A DNA stretch of 64,000 nucleotides, taken from an uncultured Roseburia sp. GTDB lineage: Bacteria; Bacillota; Clostridia; Lachnospirales; Lachnospiraceae. The notes beneath the pieces are model-generated. The model saw only the letters and a program-made list of their open reading frames with translations. It made no database searches and was not told where the DNA came from. The DNA is taken from contig CAJTOI010000007.1 in NCBI GenBank assembly GCA_910577925.1, positions 1-64,000 of the forward strand, given 5' to 3'. Each line of letters begins with the position of its first letter. Position 1 is the stretch's first letter. The translations under genes were made by a program, and so were the position numbers. This document shows positions 42,642-50,230 of the stretch, one piece after another.

Positions 42642-42679
42642 AACAGGGTACAAAATCGGTAACGATTTTGTACTCTGTT
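42642..42679 (-). repeat. 17-bp inverted repeat before glpP
   Basis: AACAGGGTACAAAATCG at 42642-42658 and CGATTTTGTACTCTGTT at 42663-42679 match at 16 of 17 positions around a four-base loop. No T-run follows on either strand. A TATAAT on the minus strand lies just upstream. Confidence 0.75.
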
Positions 42680-42712
42680 ATTATATAATGATTGGAATCC
42701 GGGTGCAGCCGG

Positions 42713-43096
42713 TTATAATTGCCGCATCTCCGATGATACAGGCACGTTTCTTGCGGCGACGATCGCAACTCCGGTTCCGGCCGCATCCGGGAGTATGACG
42801 TCACCGATATTGACAGGGGCGGTCACAACGACATCCCGAAGCGCGTTTACGCAGTCGAAGATTTTGTCCTTCGGAATATCGGATGCGGTCTTTACATTTG
42901 TCATCGGAACAGCGCCTCCTTTGACCCGGACCGTGGAAGTGACGATGCGTGTGGGATTGGTGACTTCCTTGCGCGCGTACGCATCCCCTCTCGGACAGGT
43001 GTTCCCGGCAACGCCGGTTACCGTGCCGTTTTCCAAAGTCACGGTTACGGCACACCCGAGCGGGCAGCCGATACAGGTTAATTCTCTTGTGCTCAT
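42713..43096 (-). CDS. DUF1667 iron-sulfur-type protein
   Basis: 127 residues from ATG 43096 (GGAG seven bases upstream; ATG 43102 is too close to it). The N-terminus has CIGCPLGC and, after about 20 residues, CPRG, giving four cysteines that could bind an iron-sulfur cluster. DUF1667 proteins almost always accompany the pair of glycerol-3-phosphate-type oxidoreductases found next to it, and are thought to be part of that electron-transfer complex (inference from context). Confidence 0.85.
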   Translation of the reverse strand: MSTRELTCIGCPLGCAVTVTLENGTVTGVAGNTCPRGDAYARKEVTNPTRIVTSTVRVKGGAVPMTNVKTASDIPKDKIFDCVNALRDVVVTAPVNIGDVILPDAAGTGVAIVAARNVPVSSEMRQL

Positions 43097-43098
43097 AC

Positions 43099-44364
43099 TC
43101 ATTCTCCTTCCTCGATACGGATGGTAATCTTACCTAAATCCGGAAATTCGCTCAGCTTGGCTTTGCTCAGAATGACCTGTTCCATTTCTCCGGGGGCCAT
43201 AACCGGGCGCTTGCGGCGGCTGATGAGCGTATCGTCGAAATAGACGGCGATACAGCGGTTTTTGTACACCTCTCCGACGCGGAACCGGACGGTCAGATGA
43301 TCGTCCATCTCTGCCGGCCGGATATATTTCGGAACCGTGTAGCGGACGCCGTCCACCGGATGGATTTCCACGGTTTTTGTCTCTGCGGGAGCGCCGTTTT
43401 TAATATAAGCGGCAGCATTCTTTCCGGCGGCAGCGGCTTCCTGGGAGACATAGTCAACCAGATCATGTACGTGCAGCACGTTTCCGCAGGCGAAGATGCC
43501 GGAGATATTGGTCTCGAGGCTGTCGTTTACGACGGGGCCGGAAGTGACCGGATTGATAGAAACACCGGCGCTCTTGCTCAGTTCGTTCTCGGGAATCAGC
43601 CCGCAGGAGAGAAGCAGCGTATCGCAGGTATAGCGCTCCTCGGTGCCCGGAATCGGCCGGCGGTCGCATCCGACCTCGGCGATGGTGACTGCTTCGACAC
43701 GCTCTTTTCCCTCGATATCCACAACGGTGTGGCTCAGTTTGAGCGGAATATCAAAGTCGTCAAGACACTGTACGATATTGCGCTTTAAGCCGCCGGAATA
43801 CGGCATCAGCTCTGCGACGACTTTTACCTTTGCGCCCTCAAGCGTCATGCGGCGCGCCATGATAAGCCCGATGTCGCCGGAGCCGAGGATGACGACCTCG
43901 CGGCCCGGCATGTATCCCTCCATATTGACAAGGCGCTGAGCGGTTCCGGCGGAATAGATGCCCGCCGGGCGATAACCGGGAATATTTAACGCTCCGCGCG
44001 ATCGCTCGCGGCATCCCATGGCGAGAATAACTGCTTTTGCCTCAATTTCAAACATTCCGTCTTCACGGTTCATTGCGGTGACCTTTTTCTCCGGGGAGAT
44101 GTCCATGACCATGGTGTTCAGCTTATAGGCAATCCCGCGCTCCGCGGCCTGGCTGATAAAGCGGGAGGCATATTCGGGACCGGTCAGCTCCTCCTTAAAG
44201 GTGTGCAGGCCGAAGCCGTTGTGGATGCACTGATTGAGAATGCCGCCGAGTTCCTTGTCGCGCTCGATAATCAGGATACTGTCGATGCCGGAATCTTTTG
44301 CGGAGACAGCTGCGGCAAGCCCGGCGGGGCCGCCCCCTACGATAACCAAATCATACTGTTTCAT
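43099..44364 (-). CDS. FAD/NAD(P)-dependent oxidoreductase of the glp operon
   Basis: 421 residues from ATG 44364, which has GGAGG five bases upstream; ATG 44376 is the alternative. The FAD-binding motif is VGGGPAGLAAA near residue 8, a second dinucleotide fold has ILGSGDIGLIMARR near 160, and GIFACGNVLHVHD binds FAD near the end. It belongs to the pyridine-nucleotide disulfide oxidoreductase superfamily but no redox-active CxxC is evident. With the neighbouring GlpA-like protein and the DUF1667 protein it probably forms a complex that passes electrons from glycerol-3-phosphate to an unknown acceptor. Confidence 0.88.
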   Translation of the reverse strand: MKQYDLVIVGGGPAGLAAAVSAKDSGIDSILIIERDKELGGILNQCIHNGFGLHTFKEELTGPEYASRFISQAAERGIAYKLNTMVMDISPEKKVTAMNREDGMFEIEAKAVILAMGCRERSRGALNIPGYRPAGIYSAGTAQRLVNMEGYMPGREVVILGSGDIGLIMARRMTLEGAKVKVVAELMPYSGGLKRNIVQCLDDFDIPLKLSHTVVDIEGKERVEAVTIAEVGCDRRPIPGTEERYTCDTLLLSCGLIPENELSKSAGVSINPVTSGPVVNDSLETNISGIFACGNVLHVHDLVDYVSQEAAAAGKNAAAYIKNGAPAETKTVEIHPVDGVRYTVPKYIRPAEMDDHLTVRFRVGEVYKNRCIAVYFDDTLISRRKRPVMAPGEMEQVILSKAKLSEFPDLGKITIRIEEGE

Positions 44365-44390
44365 TTTATCCTCCATTCCTGTAGCCCTGT

Positions 44391-45842
44391 CTATAGTTCT
44401 TTGTTTACGCCGACTACGATATTGCTGCCGACCCCATTTTTGGTGATGTCATAAATGCGCATCGGAACTTCGCGCTCTAAGATTTCCATGGTTCGCGGAG
44501 AGCAGAAGCCCGCCTGGCAGCGGCCCATGCCTGCCCGTGTGCGCCGCTTGACTCCGTCGAGGGAACGGGCACCTAACGGGCGGTGGATCGCGTCGAGAAT
44601 TTCTCCCTCGGTAATCATTTCACAGCGGCAGATAATGTTTCCATATGCCGGATTTTCGCGGATAAGACGATTGCGTTCCTCCATGGAAAGCGTTTCCGGG
44701 CGAAGGATGCCTCTGCGCTCCGCGACAAAGTCGGGCTTTTCGGAGAGGGAGAGCAGTCCGCGCACAAGCTCTGCGACCGTCTCGCCGATGGCGGGTGCGG
44801 AGGAAAGCCCCGGGGATTCAATACCTGCAGCATTGATAAAGCCTTTTGCGTCCGGCGCTTCGCCGATGACGAAATCGTCTCCGTCCTCGTGGGCTCTTAA
44901 GCCGGCAAAGGAGGTGATGACCTGGCGCATCGGGAGATTCTTTACGCTTAAGGATGCGGTCCGCGACAGTGTGTCAAGCCCGTCCTGCGTGGTGTTGACG
45001 GCTTCTTTGTTTTCGACATCCACCGCGGTCGGGCCGACGAGCAGATTGCCGTGTACCGTCGGTGTGACCAGCACGCCTTTTCCCATTTTCGAGGGAAGCT
45101 GGAAGATCGTGTGGGAGACATGGGTCCCGGCGTCTTTATCGAGCAGGCAGTATTCGCCTTTGCGGGCCGTGATATGTATTTTGCGGCTGCTGACCATGTT
45201 GTTGAGCGTATCCGCATAGACGCCGGCCGCGTTTACCACTGCCTTTGCCCGGAACGTTTCGGCTGCGCCGGTATCGGTATGCGTGGTTTCAATGGCGTAC
45301 CCGGCGTCCTCTTTCCGAATGGAGGTGACCTTTGTGTTCAGGAAGAAAGAAACCCCGTTGACGCAGGCGTTTTCCGCAAAGGCCATCGTCATGTGGAACG
45401 GACATACGATGCCGCCGGTGGGGGCGTAAAGCGCGCAGACCACATCGTCGCCGAGATTCGGCTCAAGCGTTAAGAGTTCGCCGCGCTCGAGAATGCGAAG
45501 ATCCGGAACGCCGTTTTTCTTTCCCTTCTCCAGCAGTGCCTCAAGACCGCTGCGGTCCTGATCTTTCGTGCAGGTCACGAGCGAACCGTTCCGCAAAAAG
45601 GGGATATCCAGCTCTTTGGCAAGTGCATCCATCATTTGATTTCCGCGGACATTCAGGCGGGCCTTTAAGGAACCCGGCGCTGCGTCAAATCCGGCGTGGA
45701 TAATCGCGCTGTTTGCCTTTGAGGTACCGCCGCAGACGTCTTCCTCACGATCAATGACACAGATATTCGCCTGATAGCGGGAAAGTTCCCTTGCAATCGC
45801 GCTGCCGGTGACGCCGGCGCCGATAATTGCTACATCATACAT
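44391..45842 (-). CDS. GlpA-like glycerol-3-phosphate dehydrogenase
   Basis: Should oxidise glycerol-3-phosphate to dihydroxyacetone phosphate. 483 residues from ATG 45842, preceded by AAAGGAGAG; the frame upstream has no start signal. The FAD motif is IIGAGVTGSAIARELSRY at the N-terminus, with SKANSAIIHAGFDA typical of the GlpA/GlpO group. The C-terminal BFD-like domain has CRCE ... GRCQAGFC, a [2Fe-2S] site. This fusion is the anaerobic type common in Clostridia. First gene of a four-gene operon ending with glpP. Confidence 0.92.
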   Translation of the reverse strand: MYDVAIIGAGVTGSAIARELSRYQANICVIDREEDVCGGTSKANSAIIHAGFDAAPGSLKARLNVRGNQMMDALAKELDIPFLRNGSLVTCTKDQDRSGLEALLEKGKKNGVPDLRILERGELLTLEPNLGDDVVCALYAPTGGIVCPFHMTMAFAENACVNGVSFFLNTKVTSIRKEDAGYAIETTHTDTGAAETFRAKAVVNAAGVYADTLNNMVSSRKIHITARKGEYCLLDKDAGTHVSHTIFQLPSKMGKGVLVTPTVHGNLLVGPTAVDVENKEAVNTTQDGLDTLSRTASLSVKNLPMRQVITSFAGLRAHEDGDDFVIGEAPDAKGFINAAGIESPGLSSAPAIGETVAELVRGLLSLSEKPDFVAERRGILRPETLSMEERNRLIRENPAYGNIICRCEMITEGEILDAIHRPLGARSLDGVKRRTRAGMGRCQAGFCSPRTMEILEREVPMRIYDITKNGVGSNIVVGVNKEL

Positions 45843-45867
45843 AGTCTTCTCTCCTTTTCTTTGGACG

Positions 45868-45919
45868 AAAAAAGAGCAAGGAAAACAAAACGACAAATAT
45901 CGCTTAGGTTACCTTGCTC
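45868..45919 (-). terminator. Leader terminator of the glp operon
   Basis: On the minus strand GAGCAAGG (45919-45912) and CCTTGCTC (45881-45874) form an 8-bp stem followed by six T, 26 bases before the first start codon. A terminator here fits control by the GlpP encoded in the same operon. Confidence 0.75.
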
Positions 45920-45950
45920 GCGTCTCTCGGTAATTTATGAAGCTAATTAC

Positions 45951-45959
45951 ATTATAGCA
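45951..45959 (-). promoter_or_regulatory. glp operon extended -10 promoter
   Basis: Minus-strand TGCTATAAT; transcription would start near 45944 and give a ~100-base leader containing the terminator. A weak TTGCAT lies 16 bp upstream of the -10. Confidence 0.6.
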
Positions 45960-46005
45960 CGAATCGGGCAGGATGCAAGCGTTAAATTTTTGAGTTTTTG
46001 TATTT

Positions 46006-46032
46006 GCACCCGCCGGGAGGAGAGGTATAATG
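46006..46032 (+). promoter_or_regulatory. Promoter of WYL regulator
   Basis: TTGCAC and TATAAT (about 46026-46031) are 16 bp apart. The leader carries a GC-rich hairpin at 46047-46071. Confidence 0.5.
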
Positions 46033-46125
46033 TACACATAAGCAATGCGCCGCCCCGCAGGGGGACGGCGCGGATAAAGTGGGAAAAGCGCAGGCGGCAT
46101 ACATGGCAAAAACAGGAGAGTCCAA

Positions 46126-47115
46126 ATGGCACGTACGGAGAGACAGAAATTAAAACTGCTTTATATTTTACAGATATTATCCGAAAAAACAGATGAAGAG
46201 CATCCTATCTCGACACAGGAACTCATTGACAGTCTCCGGCTGCAGGGGATTGCGGCGGAGCGCAAAAGCGTGTATTCGGATATCGATATGCTGATTGATT
46301 TCGGGGCGGACATCATCAAAATCAAGGAGCGGCCCGGCGGCTATTATCTTGCGAGCCGTCAGTTTGAGCTTGCGGAGTTAAAGCTCCTCGTGGATGCGGT
46401 GCAGGCGTCAAAATTTATCACGGGCAGGAAATCCGGGCAGCTGATTGCCAAGCTCGAGACGCTCTGCAGCAGGGAACAGGCCAGGCAGCTTCACAGGCAG
46501 GTGGTGGTGACAAACAGGACGAAGGCCGTGAACGAAAATATCTATTATAACGTAGATATGATATATAAGGCCATCGCGGAAAATGTTAAAATTCGATTTC
46601 AGTATTTCGAGTGGAGCGTCAAAAAGGAAATGCGTCTGCGCCGGGACGGGATGTTTTATCAGGTGAGCCCGTGGCTGTTGTCCTGGGATGACGAGAATTA
46701 TTATCTGATTGCCGTGGACGAAAGATGCGGGGAAATCCGTCACTACCGTGTGGATAAAATGATACGGATCGGTCTGCTAGACGAGGAGCGTGAGGGGAGA
46801 GCACAGTTTGAAAGCTTTGACATTGCGGCGTATTCAAAGAAGACGTTCGGCATGTTCGCCGGGAAGGAAGAGACGGTGACAATTTGCTGCGACAGCAGCC
46901 TGACGGGCGTTATGATTGACCGTTTCGGAACGGAGGCGGCTCTTCGGGAGAAGGGGGAGAGCCGGATTCAGGTCCGCGTCAATGTGGCGGTCAGCCGTCA
47001 GTTTTTCGGATGGATTACGGGACTGGGACCGTCGGTGAAAATCGATGCGCCGCATCATGTGGCGGAGGCGTACCGGGATTACTTAAAGGAGATTCTCGCA
47101 CAGTATGAAGTGTAA
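46126..47115 (+). CDS. HTH/WYL-domain transcriptional regulator
   Basis: 329 residues. An N-terminal winged helix-turn-helix (LLYILQILSEKT to KSVYSDIDMLIDFG), then a WYL domain from about 145 (IRFQYFEWSVKKEMRLRRDG, YQVSPWLLSWDDENYYLIAV) and a C-terminal WCX extension. WYL domains bind small or nucleic-acid ligands; the ligand is not known here. It is transcribed away from the glp operon with a shared 283-base region, so it could regulate that operon, but this is position only. Promoter and GC hairpin lie upstream. Confidence 0.9.
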   Translation: MARTERQKLKLLYILQILSEKTDEEHPISTQELIDSLRLQGIAAERKSVYSDIDMLIDFGADIIKIKERPGGYYLASRQFELAELKLLVDAVQASKFITGRKSGQLIAKLETLCSREQARQLHRQVVVTNRTKAVNENIYYNVDMIYKAIAENVKIRFQYFEWSVKKEMRLRRDGMFYQVSPWLLSWDDENYYLIAVDERCGEIRHYRVDKMIRIGLLDEEREGRAQFESFDIAAYSKKTFGMFAGKEETVTICCDSSLTGVMIDRFGTEAALREKGESRIQVRVNVAVSRQFFGWITGLGPSVKIDAPHHVAEAYRDYLKEILAQYEV

Positions 47116-47127
47116 AAAGGAGTGTTC

Positions 47128-47700
47128 ATGAAAGAACGGACCTATCGGATCGTCATCGAAGATGTGACGATTACCGTGACAAAAAAGCGCATGAAACATA
47201 TGTATCTGCGCATCAAAAAGGAGAGCGGCGAGGTTCTCATTTCGGCGCCGCATGAGGTCAGTGATGCGAGAATCGTTCGGTTTGCACAGGAGCGGATCGA
47301 CTGGATCCGGGCTTATCGGAACAAATATGAGGACGCGGCGCGGCAGCGCGCGGCAAGGGAAAGCTTAGACAAAGAGGAACTTGCGTGCAGAAAGAGACAC
47401 TTGAAAAAAGAGGTGGAAGCGCTTGTGACAAAATGGGAGCCGGTGATGCAGGTGAAGGTTTCGGGAATTACCATAAGACAGATGAAGACGAGATGGGGGT
47501 CCTGCAACGTAAATACGAACCATATCAACATCAATCTGGCGCTGTATGATAAGCCGCGGGAATGCCTGGAATACGTGGTGGTGCATGAGATGACGCATAT
47601 TCTGGAGGCGAGTCACAATCAGGTGTTCTGGGGGTATATGACAGCGTTTTATCCGGAATGGCGGCGGGTCAGAAGCTATCTGAATGACGAGACGGTGTGA
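47128..47700 (+). CDS. YgjP-like (M48-type) metallopeptidase
   Basis: 190 residues from ATG 47128, preceded by AAGGAG. The zinc motif is HEMTH near residue 155 and a RWGSCN motif stands about 35 residues before it, the pattern of the YgjP/DUF45 family. The N-terminal part is beta-rich (VTITVTKKRMKHMYLRIKKE). Soluble, probably cytoplasmic. Target proteins are unknown. It starts 12 bases after the WYL regulator and is probably cotranscribed with it. Confidence 0.88.
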   Translation: MKERTYRIVIEDVTITVTKKRMKHMYLRIKKESGEVLISAPHEVSDARIVRFAQERIDWIRAYRNKYEDAARQRAARESLDKEELACRKRHLKKEVEALVTKWEPVMQVKVSGITIRQMKTRWGSCNVNTNHININLALYDKPRECLEYVVVHEMTHILEASHNQVFWGYMTAFYPEWRRVRSYLNDETV

Positions 47701-47707
47701 GAGACAG

Positions 47708-47896
47708 TCAGACAAATTGATTGCGGTCTGCATCGTATTCATAGTCGACGGCGCGCAGCTTTGTGACGATTTCTTTGATGTCGGCCCCTGTGGCGGCGCA
47801 GAAGTCCTCGAGAGATTCGTAACTGTCGCGAAGCCGGGTATTGATAAAACTTAAAAGCATAATCGGATCGTTCGGAAGTTTTTCGTATAAAGTCAT
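47708..47896 (-). CDS. DUF4250 family protein
   Basis: 62 residues with the family pattern LPNDPIMLLSFINTRLRDSY ... DFCAATGADIKEIVTKL ... VDYEYDADRNQFV. Small helical protein of unknown function restricted mostly to Clostridia. It converges on the metallopeptidase gene with a gap of seven bases. A GAAAGGC stretch precedes the ATG. Confidence 0.85.
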   Translation of the reverse strand: MTLYEKLPNDPIMLLSFINTRLRDSYESLEDFCAATGADIKEIVTKLRAVDYEYDADRNQFV

Positions 47897-47951
47897 GGTG
47901 AAAGCCTTTCTGTACGGTTGACGGACCGTTCGTTTGATTTAAACCCTTTCC

Positions 47952-47981
47952 TTGTCAGGGAAAGGGATTATCTGTTAAGAT
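47952..47981 (+). promoter_or_regulatory. Possible promoter of the small Cys protein gene
   Basis: TTGTCA at 47952-47957 and TAAGAT at 47976-47981 are 18 bp apart. A CCCTTTCC/GGGAAAGGG hairpin overlaps the -35. Confidence 0.4.
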
Positions 47982-48034
47982 AACACAGGATGCGGGAAAA
48001 CGCAAGCAGGGAACAGAGACGGAGGGAATGGAGA

Positions 48035-48214
48035 ATGGCGAAGACAAGCTGCGACAGCTGTGTGTACTATGTGTATGACGAGGAGGACGAGGCGTATTAC
48101 TGCGAGGTGGATATGGACGAGGATGATGCCGCCCGCATGATGCAGGGGCAGTACCGGGAATGCCCGTATTATCAGAGGGATGACGAGTATGCCGTTGTGC
48201 GTCATCAGATGTAG
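48035..48214 (+). CDS. Small acidic four-cysteine protein (DUF6472-like)
   Basis: 59 residues, very acidic, with CDSC at 6-9, a Cys near 24 and another near 43, which could bind one metal ion or cluster. The run DEEDEAYYCEVDMDEDD and the ending DEYAVVRHQM match a small clostridial family I recall as DUF6472. GAGGG lies 8 bases before the ATG; the frame extends upstream without a start signal. Function unknown. Confidence 0.75.
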   Translation: MAKTSCDSCVYYVYDEEDEAYYCEVDMDEDDAARMMQGQYRECPYYQRDDEYAVVRHQM

Positions 48215-48258
48215 ACGGGCGGAAGGAAGATCCCGGGTTATACAGAATTTTGCATAAA

Positions 48259-48296
48259 AGAAGGGCGCTGCAGCTTGGATGCTGCCGCGCCCTTTT
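48259..48296. terminator. Bidirectional terminator before pyrG end
   Basis: AAGGGCG with CGCCCTT and inner TGCAGC/GCTGC form a long stem between convergent genes, with short T-runs on both sides. Confidence 0.75.
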
Positions 48297-48337
48297 GGCG
48301 TGATACGATCAATGACCAGACTGCCGTGTTCTGCCGC

Positions 48338-49942
48338 TTACCGCGCGTGTTTGATCGCGGCTTCGACAAATCCGCGGAACAGCGGGTGCGGCCGGTTCGG
48401 CCTTGATTTTAATTCCGGGTGTGCCTGGGTTGCGATAAACCAGGGGTGATCCGAAATCTCAATCATCTCGACGATTCTGCCGTCCGGGGAGGTCCCGCAG
48501 AGGCGCAGACCTTTCTCGGTCAGAGCAGCGCGGAAATCGTTGTTCACCTCATAGCGGTGTCTGTGGCGCTCCTCGATACGGTCGGTCCCGTAAACACTGT
48601 AAGCCCGGGACGACTTGTCCAGGATACAGGGGTAAGAGCCGAGCCGGAGTGTGCCGCCGATATCCTCCACGCCGTTCTGGTCCGGCATCAGAGCGATAAC
48701 CGGATGCGTGGTGTTCGGATCGAGCTCAATGCTGTGCGCGTCATTGTAGCCGCAGACATGCCGTGCAAATTCGACGATGGCAACCTGCATGCCAAGACAG
48801 AGCCCCAGATAGGGAAGACCGTTCTCCCGCGCATATCTGGCGGCGGCGATTTTTCCTTCCACGCCGCGGGAACCGAAACCGCCGGGAACGAGAATGCCGG
48901 AGACATCGGAAAAGATATCCGCAGCGTTTTCGTCGGTGACATCCTCGGAATCGACCCATTTGATGTTGACGGTGGCGCGCTCTGCGATGCCGCCGTGTTT
49001 TAAGGCCTCCACAACGGATATGTAGGCGTCGTGGAGCGCAATATATTTTCCGACAAGCGCGATAGTCACATCTTTATCCGGATGGCGGAGGGCGTCAACC
49101 ATCGTCACCCAGTCGGTCAGATCCGGTTCGGGGCAGTCGAGGTGGAGCGCCTGGCAGGCAACTTTGGCAAGATTTTCCTTTTCCATCGCAAGGGGCGCTT
49201 CATATAAATATTCCACGTCGAGATTTTGAAGCACATTGCTGTTCGGCACATTACAGAAGAGGGCGATCTTGTCCTTGAGGGCCTGGTCGAGCGCGTGCTC
49301 GGAGCGGCACACGATGATGTCGGGCTGGATTCCCATTCCCTGCAGCTCTTTGACGCTTGCCTGGGTAGGCTTTGTCTTAAGTTCACCGGATGCCTTGATA
49401 TAGGGAATCAGGGTCACGTGAATCAGGATGGCATTTTCCCGGCCGACCTCGTGCTGGAACTGGCGGATCGCCTCGAGGAAAGGCTGGCTCTCGATATCGC
49501 CGACGGTGCCGCCGACCTCAATGATCGCGATATGTGTCTCCTCGGAGGTGAAATTGCGGTAAAATCGGCTTTTGATTTCGTTGGTGATGTGAGGGATCAC
49601 CTGCACGGTGCCGCCGCCGAAGTCACCGCGTCGCTCTTTTTGGAGTACCGACCAGTATACTTTTCCGGTGGTCACGTTGGAATTTTTCGTCAGACTCTCG
49701 TCGATAAAGCGCTCATAATGGCCTAAATCCAAATCTGTTTCCGCACCGTCATCGGTCACAAACACTTCGCCGTGCTGAATGGGGTTCATGGTTCCGGGAT
49801 CAATGTTGATGTAGGGGTCAAATTTCTGCATCGTGACCCGGTAGCCGCGGGCTTTCAGAAGACGGCCGAGGGAAGCGGCCGTGATACCTTTCCCGAGTCC
49901 GGAAACAACGCCGCCGGTGACAAAAACATATTTTACAGGCAT
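48338..49942 (-). CDS. pyrG: CTP synthase
   Basis: Makes CTP from UTP, ATP and glutamine. 534 residues from ATG 49942, preceded by AAGGAGG; a longer frame has no start signal. The synthetase domain begins YVFVTGGVVSGLGKGI and the glutaminase domain has the nucleophile in GLCLGMQ (near 380) and the His/Glu pair in ATQAHPELKSRP near the C-terminus. Single gene. I see no clear attenuator in its ~90-base leader. Confidence 0.96.
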   Translation of the reverse strand: MPVKYVFVTGGVVSGLGKGITAASLGRLLKARGYRVTMQKFDPYINIDPGTMNPIQHGEVFVTDDGAETDLDLGHYERFIDESLTKNSNVTTGKVYWSVLQKERRGDFGGGTVQVIPHITNEIKSRFYRNFTSEETHIAIIEVGGTVGDIESQPFLEAIRQFQHEVGRENAILIHVTLIPYIKASGELKTKPTQASVKELQGMGIQPDIIVCRSEHALDQALKDKIALFCNVPNSNVLQNLDVEYLYEAPLAMEKENLAKVACQALHLDCPEPDLTDWVTMVDALRHPDKDVTIALVGKYIALHDAYISVVEALKHGGIAERATVNIKWVDSEDVTDENAADIFSDVSGILVPGGFGSRGVEGKIAAARYARENGLPYLGLCLGMQVAIVEFARHVCGYNDAHSIELDPNTTHPVIALMPDQNGVEDIGGTLRLGSYPCILDKSSRAYSVYGTDRIEERHRHRYEVNNDFRAALTEKGLRLCGTSPDGRIVEMIEISDHPWFIATQAHPELKSRPNRPHPLFRGFVEAAIKHAR

Positions 49943-50163
49943 AGGGGAAACCTCCTTAAATATATAAATACAATTGTGTGCATGATTTCTGCCGCGCCGT
50001 CGGTATACCGGGCGCCTATAATTAGAATAGTATAACGCGAAGCCCGGGCAAAATCCAGTGAAAAATAAAAAAGAATCAAAAAACAATGCAAGAATAAAAG
50101 AAAATGAGGAAATATAGTTTATAAATTATTAAGAAAAGACAACAAAAGTTCATGAAGTGTGTA

Positions 50164-50192
50164 TTGCTTTTGCCCGGTATATTCAATATAAT
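50164..50192 (+). promoter_or_regulatory. Promoter of second ftsH
   Basis: TTGCTT at 50164-50169 and TATAAT at 50187-50192 are 17 bp apart, about 40 bases before the ATG. Confidence 0.65.
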
Positions 50193-50230
50193 AAAGAAAG
50201 CTTTACAGCGTTGAAAGGATAGAATACATT

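Noticed and set aside
49943..50040. Reiterative-transcription attenuator in the pyrG leader
   Set aside because: No terminator with a T-run is present in the leader, so this known Gram-positive pyrG mechanism is not supported here.
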